Shown in pieces: positions 23,734 to 34,621 of a stretch of DNA of 64,000 nucleotides. The DNA is from Acanthochlamys bracteata (taxonomy: Eukaryota > Streptophyta > Magnoliopsida > Pandanales > Velloziaceae), in assembly GCA_019914995.1 (NCBI GenBank), contig CM034127.1, forward strand, positions 992,001 through 1,056,000. The letters run 5' to 3'. A model generated the notes under the pieces. It was not told the origin of the DNA, made no database searches, and was given only the letters and a program-made list of their open reading frames with translations. Both the position numbers and the translations under genes were made by a program. Every line of letters starts with the position of its first letter. Within the stretch, counting starts at the first letter, position 1.

Positions 23734-23965
23734 CCCGTTTGGTTTAGCGTTTCTCAAATACTACTTTTTAATTTTTAATTTTATATTTTTTAATATATAT
23801 TTTATAAATATTTATAAATTTTATTAAAAAATATAAACAAATTTTACGTAGTAAAATTTTTTTATTACATATTTTTTTGAAATAAAAAATAAAACTTATT
23901 TTTTTTTAAATAAAAATATCTTTTATTTAAAAAAATTTATTTCATAAGCACACATAAATGCTCTC
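23734..23965 (+). mobile_element. AT-rich MITE copy D
   Basis: It begins CCCGTTTGGTTTAGCG and ends with an ATAAGCACACATAAATGC segment. The interior has the family order, including TTTTACGTAGTAAAATT. The ends are weakly paired, so the limits are approximate. Confidence 0.55.
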
Positions 23966-24964
23966 TAACTCTAGAACTCTAGAACTATCAATATGGAGGC
24001 AATGATATTCTATTGTTTTACTCATTATACAGTAGTGTGGAAGCAATGATATTCGATTGTTTTAGGAGAGGAAATTAACGAAGAACTTAAAACGTAGGAG
24101 ATAAACGTTAACATCTCCCATTTTGCCTAATGCATCATGAGTACTCTTTTGTCACGAAATGTATATGCATATCTTTATTCTTTTTATAAAATGGATATTA
24201 AATTGATCGGCTAACATGCACGAGTGTCAATCCCTGGTTGTGTTTTGTTCACACTTAGAGCTGTTATATTTCATCCAAGAATAATTTCCTAACTTATCTT
24301 TTCTGTAAAATCAGCACAAAAGAAAGATGGTAAGAGTTTTCTCTAGAGAAAAACAAAGGAAAACAATACAAGAACATACTCTATAAATCAATTTTTAAAT
24401 ACATTAGCCCTTTCAAGAAAATCTAATGAACCAATGGTGGAAATTTATTGACTTGTTTATACTGTGGATGATGTTGTGCACTGATGATTGTCAAAAGAAG
24501 GTGGCAAACACTCTCATCTCCTTACGTTTAAAGTTTTCACAAAGAATTGATTGATACATTTGTCTCCTTGGTGCGAAGAGATTGCTTTTTAAATTTCAAA
24601 GCTGCTTTAATTATTCGTAATGAAAACTACCAAAAGCGGAGAATTCTCTTCACACCGTTACTGTTTTCCAAAACTAATTCAAGATTTGCGAAGTGTGAAA
24701 AGAGGAGCAAGTGAATCCAAAATTAAAATTCTCAATCAAACAAGAAAGAAGTAGCAGGGAACAAAGAACGTGTAGAAGAAGATGAAAAAAAAACGTATAT
24801 AAAGCATACAATTACAAGGCCGGAGCTATCCGTCGATCAACAGATGCGCCTTGTCGAATTATACTACATTATGGTTGTTAGTATAAATTAATCACCAAAG
24901 AGCTAGCTTTCAAAATCTATCTAATATGATAACTAAGCCAAATCCGTGTGAGAATTAGTTAGGA

Positions 24965-25217
24965 GACGTTTGGCATTACTTACCACAAAAATAATTTTTA
25001 ATTTTTAATTGTATATTTATTAATATATTTTTTATAAGTATTTGAAAAATTTATTTAAAATTTTAAATATTATAAAAAGAATTCTACGTAGTAAAATTTT
25101 CTTATTATATATTTTTATTATTTTTTTAATAAGAAAATAAAATTCATTTATAAAAAATAAAAAATATTATTTATTTAAAAAAAAAAATCTATTTTAAAAG
25201 CACTCTTTAAATGCTTC
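24965..25217 (+). mobile_element. AT-rich MITE copy E
   Basis: It begins GACGTTTGGCATTACT and ends AAGCACTCTTTAAATGC. The centre reads GAATTCTACGTAGTAAAATT, the family marker. It lies only about 45 bp from copy F. Confidence 0.6.
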
Positions 25218-25262
25218 CAATTAGTAAATCGATTGATCTCATAGAGAATTTGTCTGCCCGAA

Positions 25263-25517
25263 CGCATTTGGAGCATATTTCATAAGCTGTTTTTTATTTT
25301 TTTTATTTTTATATTTTTTAATACATATTTATATGTATATAAAAATTTTATTTAAAAATTTAGAAAGTGGAGAAAAATTCTACGGAGTGAGATTTTTTTA
25401 TTGCATATTTTTATTATTTTTTTGGAAATAAAAAAAATAGAGTTCGTTTATAAAAAAAGATAAAAATGCTCTCTATTTCAGAAAATTTCAATTTTATAAG
25501 CACTCCCAAATACCCCC
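25263..25517 (+). mobile_element. AT-rich MITE copy F
   Basis: The left end is CGCATTTGGAGCAT and the right end CACTCCCAAATACCCCC. The centre reads AAATTCTACGGAGTGAGAT, the best preserved form of the marker, along with copy A. It is about 255 bp and non-coding. Confidence 0.65.
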
Positions 25518-25904
25518 GGAGTATTTGATAAATCCTATATTGTTTGTTTTATTGTCAAGTTTGTAGATGTTTTTATGGATTTAGATATTGTTACCTTTTA
25601 AATTAGCTTTCGAGGTTGAATTCTACTTAAACCCTATCTAACACGCTTCACTTCAGTACTGTTAGATCAGAGAGAACGCGTTGAAGCAATCATCCACCAG
25701 CAGCTGATGAAGAATTTTCGTTTATAGTTCTTCTAGTAGTGGATCAAAGGGGCCACAGATCACAATACAAAGCAACTTCATGTGCTTTATACGATCGAAT
25801 CGATCACTTCTTATCGAATGAATTATATTTGCGCGTCTTCTACCGAAATCGCTTTTGGATTTTTAATTTCCCACCTCTTATCATTTAGCGCATAAACTCA
25901 TGAC

Positions 25905-25914
25905 CTATATATAC
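25905..25914 (+). promoter_or_regulatory. TATA box of the decayed glycine-rich gene
   Basis: The sequence CTATATATAC lies about 75 bp upstream of the ATG at 25983. This is the same spacing as in the intact glycine-rich gene. Confidence 0.55.
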
Positions 25915-25982
25915 ACACCATCAACGCCTCTTCTTTCCTACACTGCTTTCACCACTGTTCACTTTACATAGTAATATAATTA

Positions 25983-26434
25983 ATGGCTATACAAAAAACT
26001 GCAATTGCTAATACTAGAGCGGCTAGTGCTGCTGCAATACTGGTGTTACTTGGTACTCTAATAACTTCACGTTCCGCAACTAGATCCCTTCTCACTTTTA
26101 GCTGAAGGAGGAGCTTGGCGATGAGGATGCTGGTGGTGGAGCTGCATCTGGCTATGGAGGAAAGGATGCCCGACCATATGGTGGTGGCGGACCAAGTCAC
26201 GGAGGAGGCGGACAAGGAAGAGAAGCTTCTGGTGGATATGGAGGTGGCAGTAGTTCTGGTGGAGGGCAGGATATGACGGTGCTGCAGGAGAGCATAGCAT
26301 TGAATATTGCAAGGGCAGAAGAAGCAGCTATGGTGGTGGCGATGCTGGCGATGAGGTACTAGTAGGTGCAATATGACACTGGTGGCGGTCAAGTTACTGG
26401 TGCAGGAGGCGCTGGTTATGCACATGCTCTATGA
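25983..26434 (+). pseudogene. Decayed secreted glycine-rich protein gene
   Basis: The ATG at 25983 opens a signal-peptide-like frame (MAIQKTAIANTRAASAAAIL then VLLGTLITSRSATRSLLTF) that stops at 26103-26105. Glycine-rich coding resumes in another frame (DAGGGAASGYGGKDARPYGG, then GREASGGYGGGSSSGGG). It slips again near 26270 to a frame reading GYDGAAGEHS. A last frame reads YDTGGGQVTGAGGAGYAH and ends with TGA at 26432-26434. At least three frame changes are therefore needed. The segment RS-LLTF after the hydrophobic core matches RA-LLTLE in the intact gene at 21838-22962, so the two are probably divergent paralogs. The host gene is judged non-functional, though the signal peptide and TATA box survive. 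Confidence 0.75.
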
Positions 26435-26740
26435 AAATGCAGAATATGAAATCTAAAACAAAATATAACTCCCAAAAGGTAAACGAAACCATGGATGATG
26501 GATCTTCATAGAGATTTTTATTTCCTAGATAATTTCTTCATAACCTCAAAACCACGTTCAAAAGATAATTGATAAAAAGATACAACTGGGTCTATATACT
26601 TGTTATTGCCAAGGCCATATAAACACTTCAGCATTGAGGACACATTTGAAGATCCAGAAACACATCACAATTAGACTGCTACAGATTCATATTAAATAAA
26701 TATAAAATGCTCTTCATTAAGCTATATGGTGGCTAACCTT

Positions 26741-28103
26741 TTACTCAATAAACTCAGGAGTCTCATGGCTACCAGCCAGAAAGCTCCCCATCATTACAGT
26801 CGATGCTCCCAACACCAGAGCTTTAACAATGTGCCCTGAAATTGATATCCCACCATCAGCAATAACAGGTATACAATGATCCTTCGCAAAAGATGCAACC
26901 TTATACACAGCTGTTGCCTATAAAAGCCAAAGCAGAGCAATTTTAGGTACATTCCTCAGCACAATATTTCTTAGCTGTCCAACAACTGATGAAGAGAACA
27001 GTGCACAAAAATTTACCTTAATTTCAACTAATCAGTTGCTCAAAACGAACGAGTATCTGATTAAATCTCAAACTTCACGAGTCATAAAAAATTTTACCTG
27101 CCCCTGCGGACTGCACAGATGACAGACCTCCTGTGTTGTAGAAATGGATCCAGACCCCATCCCCACTCTCAACCCATCAACCCCAGCATTGATCAAATTC
27201 TGCGCCTGGGAGATTGCCACCACATCCCCTCCAACAACATCCAAACCCGGAAACGCCCTTTTCGCATGTTTCACCATCTCCGATTGGTAAATCGAGTTCC
27301 GCTGTGAGCTATCTATGATGACATTCGCACCTGCTGCAACCAAATGCTCCAGTCGCCCTTTATCTTCCTCCCTTGTTCCAACCGCTGCACCAACTACAAA
27401 CCTTCCATCGGGGCCAACTGCAGGAACCCCAGTTTCGGATGACTCTTAATCCTCTCAACATGCTTCCGTGTAACCAAATCACTCACAAATCCTTCATCAT
27501 TTACTACTGGCGCAAACTCCAGTTCCGCATCAGCGAAGAAAGCAGCAATTTGCTCAAATTCGACACCGCCCGGAAGCGTTTTAGGAATTTTGCGTATGTA
27601 ATCAGAACAGGAACATTTTTATTCAGAAGTTTCTCCCCAATCAGATGATGCCACAACACCAACAGGTGTAGACTTTCTTGAACCAGATTCAGTAACAACT
27701 CCAAACCCAAACTTCCCGAACTCAGATTTCGAATTCGATGAATCAGACGGCGAGAAATAAACCGGATCAGCGACCAAAGGAATTCGTCGCGATTCGCAGC
27801 GCGTACGAAATAAGATTGATCGATTGGAGTTGTGTTGCTGTGAATAATAGCGGCGCCAGCGAGAGCAGCCATCGCTACAGTCATGGAAGTTTCGGAAACA
27901 GTATCCATAGGCGAAGCGACACAGGAATCGATAAAACGTACGTTACGGGAGAGATAACTGGAGAGATTATTAACGGCGTCAGCAGAGAAGTCGATGTAAC
28001 CAGGTAGAACGTTGACGTCGTCGTATGTACAGGAGAAGCCTTGAGAGAAGAGACGAACGGAATCAAAGACGCCGTCGGTGAAGATTGACGAGGTTCACTT
28101 CAT
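26741..28103 (-). pseudogene. Broken IMP dehydrogenase gene copy
   Basis: The minus strand codes IMPDH segments in order: SQGFSCTYDDVNVLPGYIDF, SPMDTVSETSMTVAMAALAG, a CBS-domain-like middle, [34 protein letters not shown], and after an intron (27097-26918) [20 protein letters not shown] then [14 protein letters not shown]. Breaks are visible: the only candidate ATG (28103) is followed by AAG TGA; the frame slips near 27788; a TAA interrupts near 27626; and the catalytic loop, normally EVCAVGRGQ, reads [11 protein letters not shown]. The frame ends at 26741, just after the GSFLAGS block, so the usual C-terminal quarter is missing. IMPDH makes XMP from IMP, the committed step of GMP synthesis. 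This copy should have no such activity. The retained intron argues against a simple retrocopy. Confidence 0.85.
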
Positions 28104-30954
28104 TTTAATGGCGAAGGTAGGGATGTAGTGTTACAGGGTTTCTTGAATTTACGGCGGCCCGCGAGAACTGCAGTGAGAGAGAAGAAGCAGAGAAGTGGAG
28201 ACGCGAAAACGTCGAAAAGGCGAACTCGTTGCACTGAGATAAACTTCAACAAAAAATATTAGTTTAATTGAGAGCTCCTGTTATTAAATATTATGTACAA
28301 ATTATATTTAAGGTTGAAAATTTAAAATTATGCGATTACTTTCAAATTCAATTGCAGAACTGCCGCGCGAAGAAAGTTGACTGTGATACACGGCCCATTA
28401 TTATAACTTTTGCTTTAAGCTATGTTTCGCAAAATTTTATAAATCTAAAAAGTTTTTTTTATGTTGTAAAAATTTAAAATAAACAATGTTACAGTTTCTT
28501 TTTTTTTTTCCAGAATATCGAGTATATTTCACTAATATGTGAACGAAATGCAAATGAAAAATCAAACCACGAAGAAGCAGAAGAGGAGCTGTGGCGGCAT
28601 AGTGGAGAGAAAGGGTATGAAGCTTATACAGCAAAGGAAGCAACAGGATCCGTTAAACGCAAGGATCGCACGCAGAACACTCATTCTTGGAACAGATTCA
28701 GGTCTTTGTTGGTTCCCAGAATTAGCAATACTCTTTCGGTATTCCATGTTATACAATATGATCATGGGTGACGGGCTGACGGCAACTATTTCTCTCAGAC
28801 GAAGCTTTTGCATGATGCAATTCTATCCTTCCAGAATCCTAGCTAGTCTTTTGTTCTGCTTCTTTTGATCTTCAAGATTTTAAGACGAAGAAAAGATTGC
28901 AACTGCTTTGTTGTGTCTATAGCAGTTTAGCTTGGCTTTCAATAGTTCGTAATTTTGGTTAACTATGGCTTCTCCAATGTCTATGGAATTGGTTTTTGCT
29001 ACACAAGTTGTGCGAGTTGATTTTGGACTAGTGCAGGAAGTTGAAACTATACCCTGTGTGATAGTATTTTGTAAAAAGCAGCAATGGCAGAACCGAGATC
29101 GGCTAGTGACCGGGAGAATCAAATTGTTTCATTTCTCATCTCCTAGTAGGCGTAGGATCACTGTGAACTCTATGGATATCTGATACGTGAACATTTCTGC
29201 AGAACATAGATTTTTCTGCACATGGTTCCAAATTCAAGCTTGGTTATGCGCTTTTGTTTGCTTCTCAAATTGCGAGCTCCACGACTGCAAACAAATACAG
29301 TGAAGAGAAAATTACAGCTTTGCCACTGATGCTGTTTGCTACGCCTAGCCTCATCCCCACCAAAATCTGAACCCACCTGGCCGAAGTAGGACGCCGCTTC
29401 ATTCAATCTTTGTTCTGCTGATAAATATATAATCGGGTCCACTTAAACGAAATGGAGATGGATTACGGTGGAATGAAACCAAAGTGGTTCCTACCTGGCT
29501 TCGTGGCATACACCTTTTTATCAATCATGCGATACTGACACGTTCGCGCGAGCCACTTCATTGAATTAGTTTCATTGATACATGATCAGATCCATTTAAT
29601 AGAATATAATATAGGTAAAGGGCTGAGGCGGAGAGTGAAATGCATTACTATAGAACTAAACCAAATGGGGTTCATAATTAGATCCGCGGCATATATACCC
29701 AATGGGATACATAAAGAGGCACGTTTTGAATCAATAATGGCAAATCGGCAATGTGCACGCATTACTAGTTTCATTTCACCAAAAGGTTGTTGTATCATAT
29801 TATGAAAAGGTAACAGTTGCGCGTTTGGTTGAGCTGTTTTTTAATTTTTTAATTTTAAGTTTTTTAATATATAATTTATAAATATATATATTTATTTAAA
29901 AATTTAAAAAATATAAAAAAATTCTACAAAATAAATTTTTTTTATTATATATTTTTATTTTTTAAAAAAATAAAAATAATTTCTATTTAAAAAAAATTTT
30001 ATTTTATAAGAAAATCCAAACGCCCCCTGGTCTGAGAACAACCACCACCCCGAAACCAAAACCCTTCTGCTAAGCTCTAACTCTACAGTCGGTACAACAA
30101 GACGAGAGCAACCATGTAGCAGACTAGCAGCATCAGACCCACGGGAACAAAAGCATACCAGAAAAGCCCAACCAATACACGACGACGTCACGTGCACGAA
30201 TGATGCCGGCACGTGCGTTCCGATCTCAAACGTCGCCATCATCCTTATCCGTAAATTTATTTCCAATATGATTATAGGGATTCATTTTTAAATGATATTT
30301 TTATATGCCAGAAAATCACCTATTTGGAGGCGAAAATATATTATTCGATTTAATGGTGAATAAACTATTTGTTCTTACGGAAATAAATAATCTTCAACAT
30401 ATTGTTCTAATTTGCTGGTGGCCGAATCCGTGACGCATGGTGTTATCCGTTAAACGAATATGTTTAAAAGAAAAGATGTAGTAGATAGGAAATTATCTAG
30501 TGTGCGTGCCAAGACAACCATTATTACCTTATCGTCATTAATAATAATTAACAATCCATAATGATTGATGATTATATTATACTTAATGACAAATTAAAAG
30601 ATTATTTCAACATTTAATAACTATTAGCAGTTACAAACTGTTGGTTCTAGAATCTAGAGTAACAAATAAATAACATAAGAAACATAAACATAATAGTAAC
30701 TTTTTCCCATCCCACGTTACAAAAAAGAACAAAAGTAATTTTTTTCAATTGTTTACCATATCAGTTGAAACTTTTAACCAGTATTCCTCCCCCCTCAAAA
30801 AATATTTACAATATCGAACTTCTTCTTCGTATCTAAATCTCTCTAAAATCTTCGAAGTCCCCGAAAAAGAGAAAAAAGGAAACCAAAGATTAATAAACAA
30901 GATTTTTCGGAGTATTTTGAACACACCTTGATCAGTGATCAACCAATCAATCGA
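28104..30954. other. Gene-free interval upstream of the IMPDH remnant
   Basis: The first 150 bp is GC-richer and may be the old IMPDH promoter and leader. Open frames at 28539-28868 (+) and 29170-29442 (-) have ordinary composition but no family resemblance, and are not called. MITE copy G lies at 29821-30023. Two ACGTG-core motifs (GACGTCACGTG near 30182, GGCACGTGCG near 30207) stand close together. Confidence 0.4.
29821..30023 (+). mobile_element. AT-rich MITE copy G
   Basis: GCGTTTGG (29821-29828) and CCAAACGC (30016-30023) are perfect inverted ends. The 203-bp interior is AT-rich and includes AAATTCTACAAAATAAATT. Confidence 0.65.
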
Positions 30955-31626
30955 TCAACCGCGGCAAATCGGAGATCTCTCGTGGACCAACTTCACCGGG
31001 GAACTCTTCTTCTGATGCTTCACGAACACCTTCATCGGGCTCGGAAAATTCCAGAATCCCCACTTCTTCGCTTTCTTTTCATCTCTTCCATGGCCTCTTC
31101 GATCACTCTCCGGTAATCCACTTCTATCCATATTCACCGATCTCGATTTCCCCAATCTCTCCACCACCACCGCCGCTCTCACCGCTTCAGTATTCTCCGG
31201 AACCTTCGAGAAGAACCAATACCCTATTTTCTTCTCCGGCAGCGGCGGGGCAGTAGTAGCCGATACTCCTCCGCTACCGCGGCGAAGAAACGAAAAAGCG
31301 GCAGATCGGGATCGTTGGAACGCCGGCTCGGACTCTAACAACTGCCCGACTCGGCCGGCGTAACCAAGCCCGCCAAGTCGGCGGTGAGGGGCAAAATCCG
31401 AAGAAGAGGAAAACGAAGACGATGAAGATGACGAGGAGATTGAGGACGTAGCAGCTATTACGGTGCTGTAGGAGCACGTGCAAGGGCGCACGCGAGCGCA
31501 GTCGGGACAGAGACGGATGAGTCTATCACGGAGACAGTAAGCGCACGCCCCGTTCCTCCGCCACGTCGGATGTTTCCGGCACCGGAATCCTATCTCATCG
31601 CCGTTCTCCATCGTTGGAATGATCAC
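30955..31626 (-). CDS. Intronless Cys-rich basic protein, possibly OCTOPUS/DUF740-like
   Basis: A single-exon frame of 223 residues. The N-terminus has a compact Cys/His cluster: CRKHPTWRRNGACAYCLRDR, then LIRLCPDCARVRPCTC. A poly-Ser stretch (about residues 58-78), an Arg-rich middle, and a Trp/Lys-rich part (KKAKKWGFWNF) follow; the protein ends ERSPICRG. The pattern C-x2-HP-x(n)-G-x-CA-x-CLR-x-RL resembles the N-terminal motif of OCTOPUS-type DUF740 proteins, which are membrane-associated regulators of phloem development. This protein is much shorter, so the link is an inference from the motif only. MENGDE at 31611 is a second possible start. A TATA-like CATATATAG lies about 105 bp upstream, near 31730. 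Confidence 0.7.
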   Translation of the reverse strand: MIIPTMENGDEIGFRCRKHPTWRRNGACAYCLRDRLIRLCPDCARVRPCTCSYSTVIAATSSISSSSSSSSFSSSSDFAPHRRLGGLGYAGRVGQLLESEPAFQRSRSAAFSFLRRGSGGVSATTAPPLPEKKIGYWFFSKVPENTEAVRAAVVVERLGKSRSVNMDRSGLPESDRRGHGRDEKKAKKWGFWNFPSPMKVFVKHQKKSSPVKLVHERSPICRG

Positions 31627-32369
31627 AGGCGTACGTTCTCTTATTTCTTTCTGTGCTGGAGCCTGAAGTGAAGAGCTGTTTTCTTTGGTTGGTTGGTTGC
31701 TAAAGGAGACAGTGGTGTGAAATTGTGACTATATATGTGCATTCACGGTAAGTTCACCGGGGGAGAGGAGAGTTAAATTAGTGCGTGGGAACGTTACGTG
31801 CGTTAAGTTATGGGGTGAGATAAAGAGAGGGCGTTTTGGTTCTCTGAACAAGTAGAATAATAGAACTTGAAAGTACGATCTAGCGAAAGATATTATAAGA
31901 GGTTCTATTTTATAAAATGAATAGTGTACTGTTGATCTCAGGGGGAGTGAAATCTTTGGCTTGTGCGTGAACGCGAAGCATACAAACAGATAGGTATCCC
32001 GTAGACTGTTGTGGACGAATGAAGGAACACGGCTGCAAACAGAGCAATATTTATTAGCAGTGTACAGTAAGAACGTGTCCTAGATATATACTCATAATTT
32101 CACTTTTTCACAAAATTTTAAATTTTAAATAATTTATATGTCTCATATAAAAATTTATTTTTATATATAAAATTCTAATTCTAATTTTTTTATTTATATA
32201 TTTTTCAATACAATTATAATTTTTAATTTTTAATACATTTTTAAAAATTATTAAAATATAAATATTAAATTGTATTTTTATTTTATTTTCTAAAAACAAT
32301 TATTTTTTTATTTTTACTTTTATAAAATTTAATTAAGAGTATTTAAAACACGCAATCTAATAATATTTG

Positions 32370-32590
32370 TGAGTGTTTATAAAATAAATTTTTTTTAAAA
32401 TAAAAGATTTTTTTTTAAATGAGTTTTTTTTTACTTTCAAAAAAATAATAAAAATATATAATAAAAAAATCTTATTCTATAAATTTTTTTATATTTTCTA
32501 AATATTAAATAAAATTTTTATATATTTATAAAATATATATAAAAAATATAAATTAAAAAAAATTAAAAAGCTAAACAAAAAGCGCTCATA
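32370..32590 (-). mobile_element. AT-rich MITE copy H, inverted orientation
   Basis: It starts GAGTGTTTATAAAATAAA and ends AGCTAAACAAAAAGCGCTC. Read on the minus strand, the interior follows the order of the other copies. Ends are degenerate. Confidence 0.5.
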
Positions 32591-33030
32591 GAATAGTAGT
32601 GGAGTGGAGTGGAGGTGTTGGGTAATTGGTGGTAGCTAGTACCTAGCCCAGGTTTCGCGGGATTTTAAGTTAAGTGAGAGAATGATGATTTGACACTGCT
32701 TGCAAAACTCCGAGTATTTCACGCCGTGCGGGTGGCTACTGCTGAGGGTACTTGCCTCTTGGTTTGTTTACTTTTTGTGCAAGCATGGCGTGCGTGCGTG
32801 CGACAGGAGAGCAAACAGTGAACATAAAATCCTTCAAAACCTATATGCATACTTTTAGAATTATAAATATTTAAAACTCTATTAAAAATGTGAAATTCTA
32901 TTTAACGTTATGTGAAAAATGTCAACATAAAAGATACACATATTTATATGAACAGTGCGCTGTACGTTAAGTAATTGAGTTACAACAGAGTTTTGTTGAA
33001 AATCAAAGGTCTTGTATATTATATATTTAG

Positions 33031-33291
33031 AGCGCATTTAGAGCAGCGTTACATAAACTATTTTTTAATTTTTATTTTATTTTATATTTTTCAATATATA
33101 TATATATATATATAATTTATTTAAAATTTTAGAAAGTATAAAAAAATTCAACGGAGTGAGATTTTTTTATTACATATTTTTATATTTTTTTTAGAAGTAA
33201 AAGAAATAAAACTTATTTTTAAAAAAAATAAAAATATTTTCTATCTCGAAAAAACTTTATTTTATAAGCATTTTCAAACACTTTCTTATAT
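33031..33291 (+). mobile_element. AT-rich MITE copy I
   Basis: It begins AGCGCATTTAGAGCAGCG and ends near TTTTCAAACACTTTC. The centre reads AAATTCAACGGAGTGAGAT. A TA dinucleotide run (33097-33112) lies inside it. Confidence 0.6.
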
Positions 33292-33372
33292 CGTGAGTTA
33301 ATCACTTGATATTTGGTGATTCAAGTTTGAATCATCTTTTAATTCTTAGCTATGATTAGTTCCGCGTTACAT

Positions 33373-33622
33373 AGAGTGATTATAAAATAAAGTTTTTTTT
33401 AAATAAAAAATATTTTTATTTTTTTTTAAATAAGTTTTATTTTTTCTACTTTTAAAAAAATAATAAATATATATAATAAAAAGATCTCATTACGTAAAAT
33501 TTTTCTACACTATTTAAATATTTAAATAAATTTTTTAAATATCTATAAAATATGTATTAAAAAATATAAAATTAAAAAAAATTAAAAAACAATTTTTTAA
33601 ATGGTACGTCAAACGCACACTA
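33373..33622 (-). mobile_element. AT-rich MITE copy J, inverted orientation
   Basis: On the minus strand it begins GTGTGCGTTTGACGTACC and ends near ATTTTATAATCACTC. The marker AATTTTACGTAATGAGAT is present on that strand. Confidence 0.6.
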
Positions 33623-34621
33623 TAAACCTCCTTCACTATTTTGGTTGCTCTGAAATATTAAAACGTGACCATGCTACTCCAATCACAGATGATCTCTTGG
33701 CCGGCAGTGCTAAGTTTTTTTAAAAAAATATTTTACTTCGGGATGAAAACTCACCTTCTGTGGGTTTACATTCTGAAAGCCCAATTTTTTTCTTTAATTT
33801 CAAAATATTTTTTATAGTATTTAAAATTAATAAGGAACATATATTATTTTCGTAGACGTTCTTCCAGATGTATATGAGATTCTCATCATCTGCGTACAAG
33901 TTTATGAGCATAGTTTAAAAAGATCAAACTTATTATTGGAGAACATGTCAAGATTCCTTCGATCAAGGTGTTCTTTTATATTCTCACGATAATATAATAT
34001 ATACCCGTAGATTAAAATATTTATGATCTCTATAAATGGGCCGCAAAGAAAATCGGCTGGACTTCCCAAACTAGAGTTCGTTCGCCTCCAATGGCCCATA
34101 TAAGCATTCCGTCGAACAGCTTTGGCGCATCTTTTCATTGAATTAGTCCCCTAGTCTTTATTTCTCTAGGATACAAAATTGTCAAAATAATTTAGTAAAT
34201 GATCGAACCTTGAACGAAAGAAAGAAGGTGAAAGCTATCCTAAAGTCTATTGTTTTAACGACAACGACTACCACTGTAACACAAACACAAATGTTTTCCA
34301 CGTCAACTCTCGACCCCATCCTCTTCAACGAACGACTTCCCCTCTTTCGCTGCTACTCCATACACAACCAAACCAAGCACACAACACAACACAACCATTA
34401 ACCATTACATCTCCTTCTCTACTTCTCCCATTCAAGGTATACTTGCTGATTTTGCACGATCCAGTTTGGTTTTTCAATCTTTATGCAGTTGTCTGTGTTG
34501 GAAATTGGAATTTTTTTTTCGCTTGTTAATGAATTTTAGTTCGAGCGTGTAGTTTGAAAATTAGCGAACGGTTTTGTGTAGGTAATGGTAAGCAGTGGAT
34601 GGCTCATTGAATTCTGAGACT

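Larger units (their letters stand above)
31627..34436. other. Spacer with three MITEs and the leader of the SCAB1-like gene
   Basis: It contains the promoter side of the Cys-rich gene and MITE copies H, I and J. A CA-rich stretch ending AGGTAT at 34436 is the probable non-coding first exon of the SCAB1-like gene. No coding region is supported. Confidence 0.5.

Noticed and set aside
28539-28868. 109-residue plus-strand frame upstream of the IMPDH remnant
   Set aside because: There is an ordinary composition but no recognisable domain, and no promoter or splice context.
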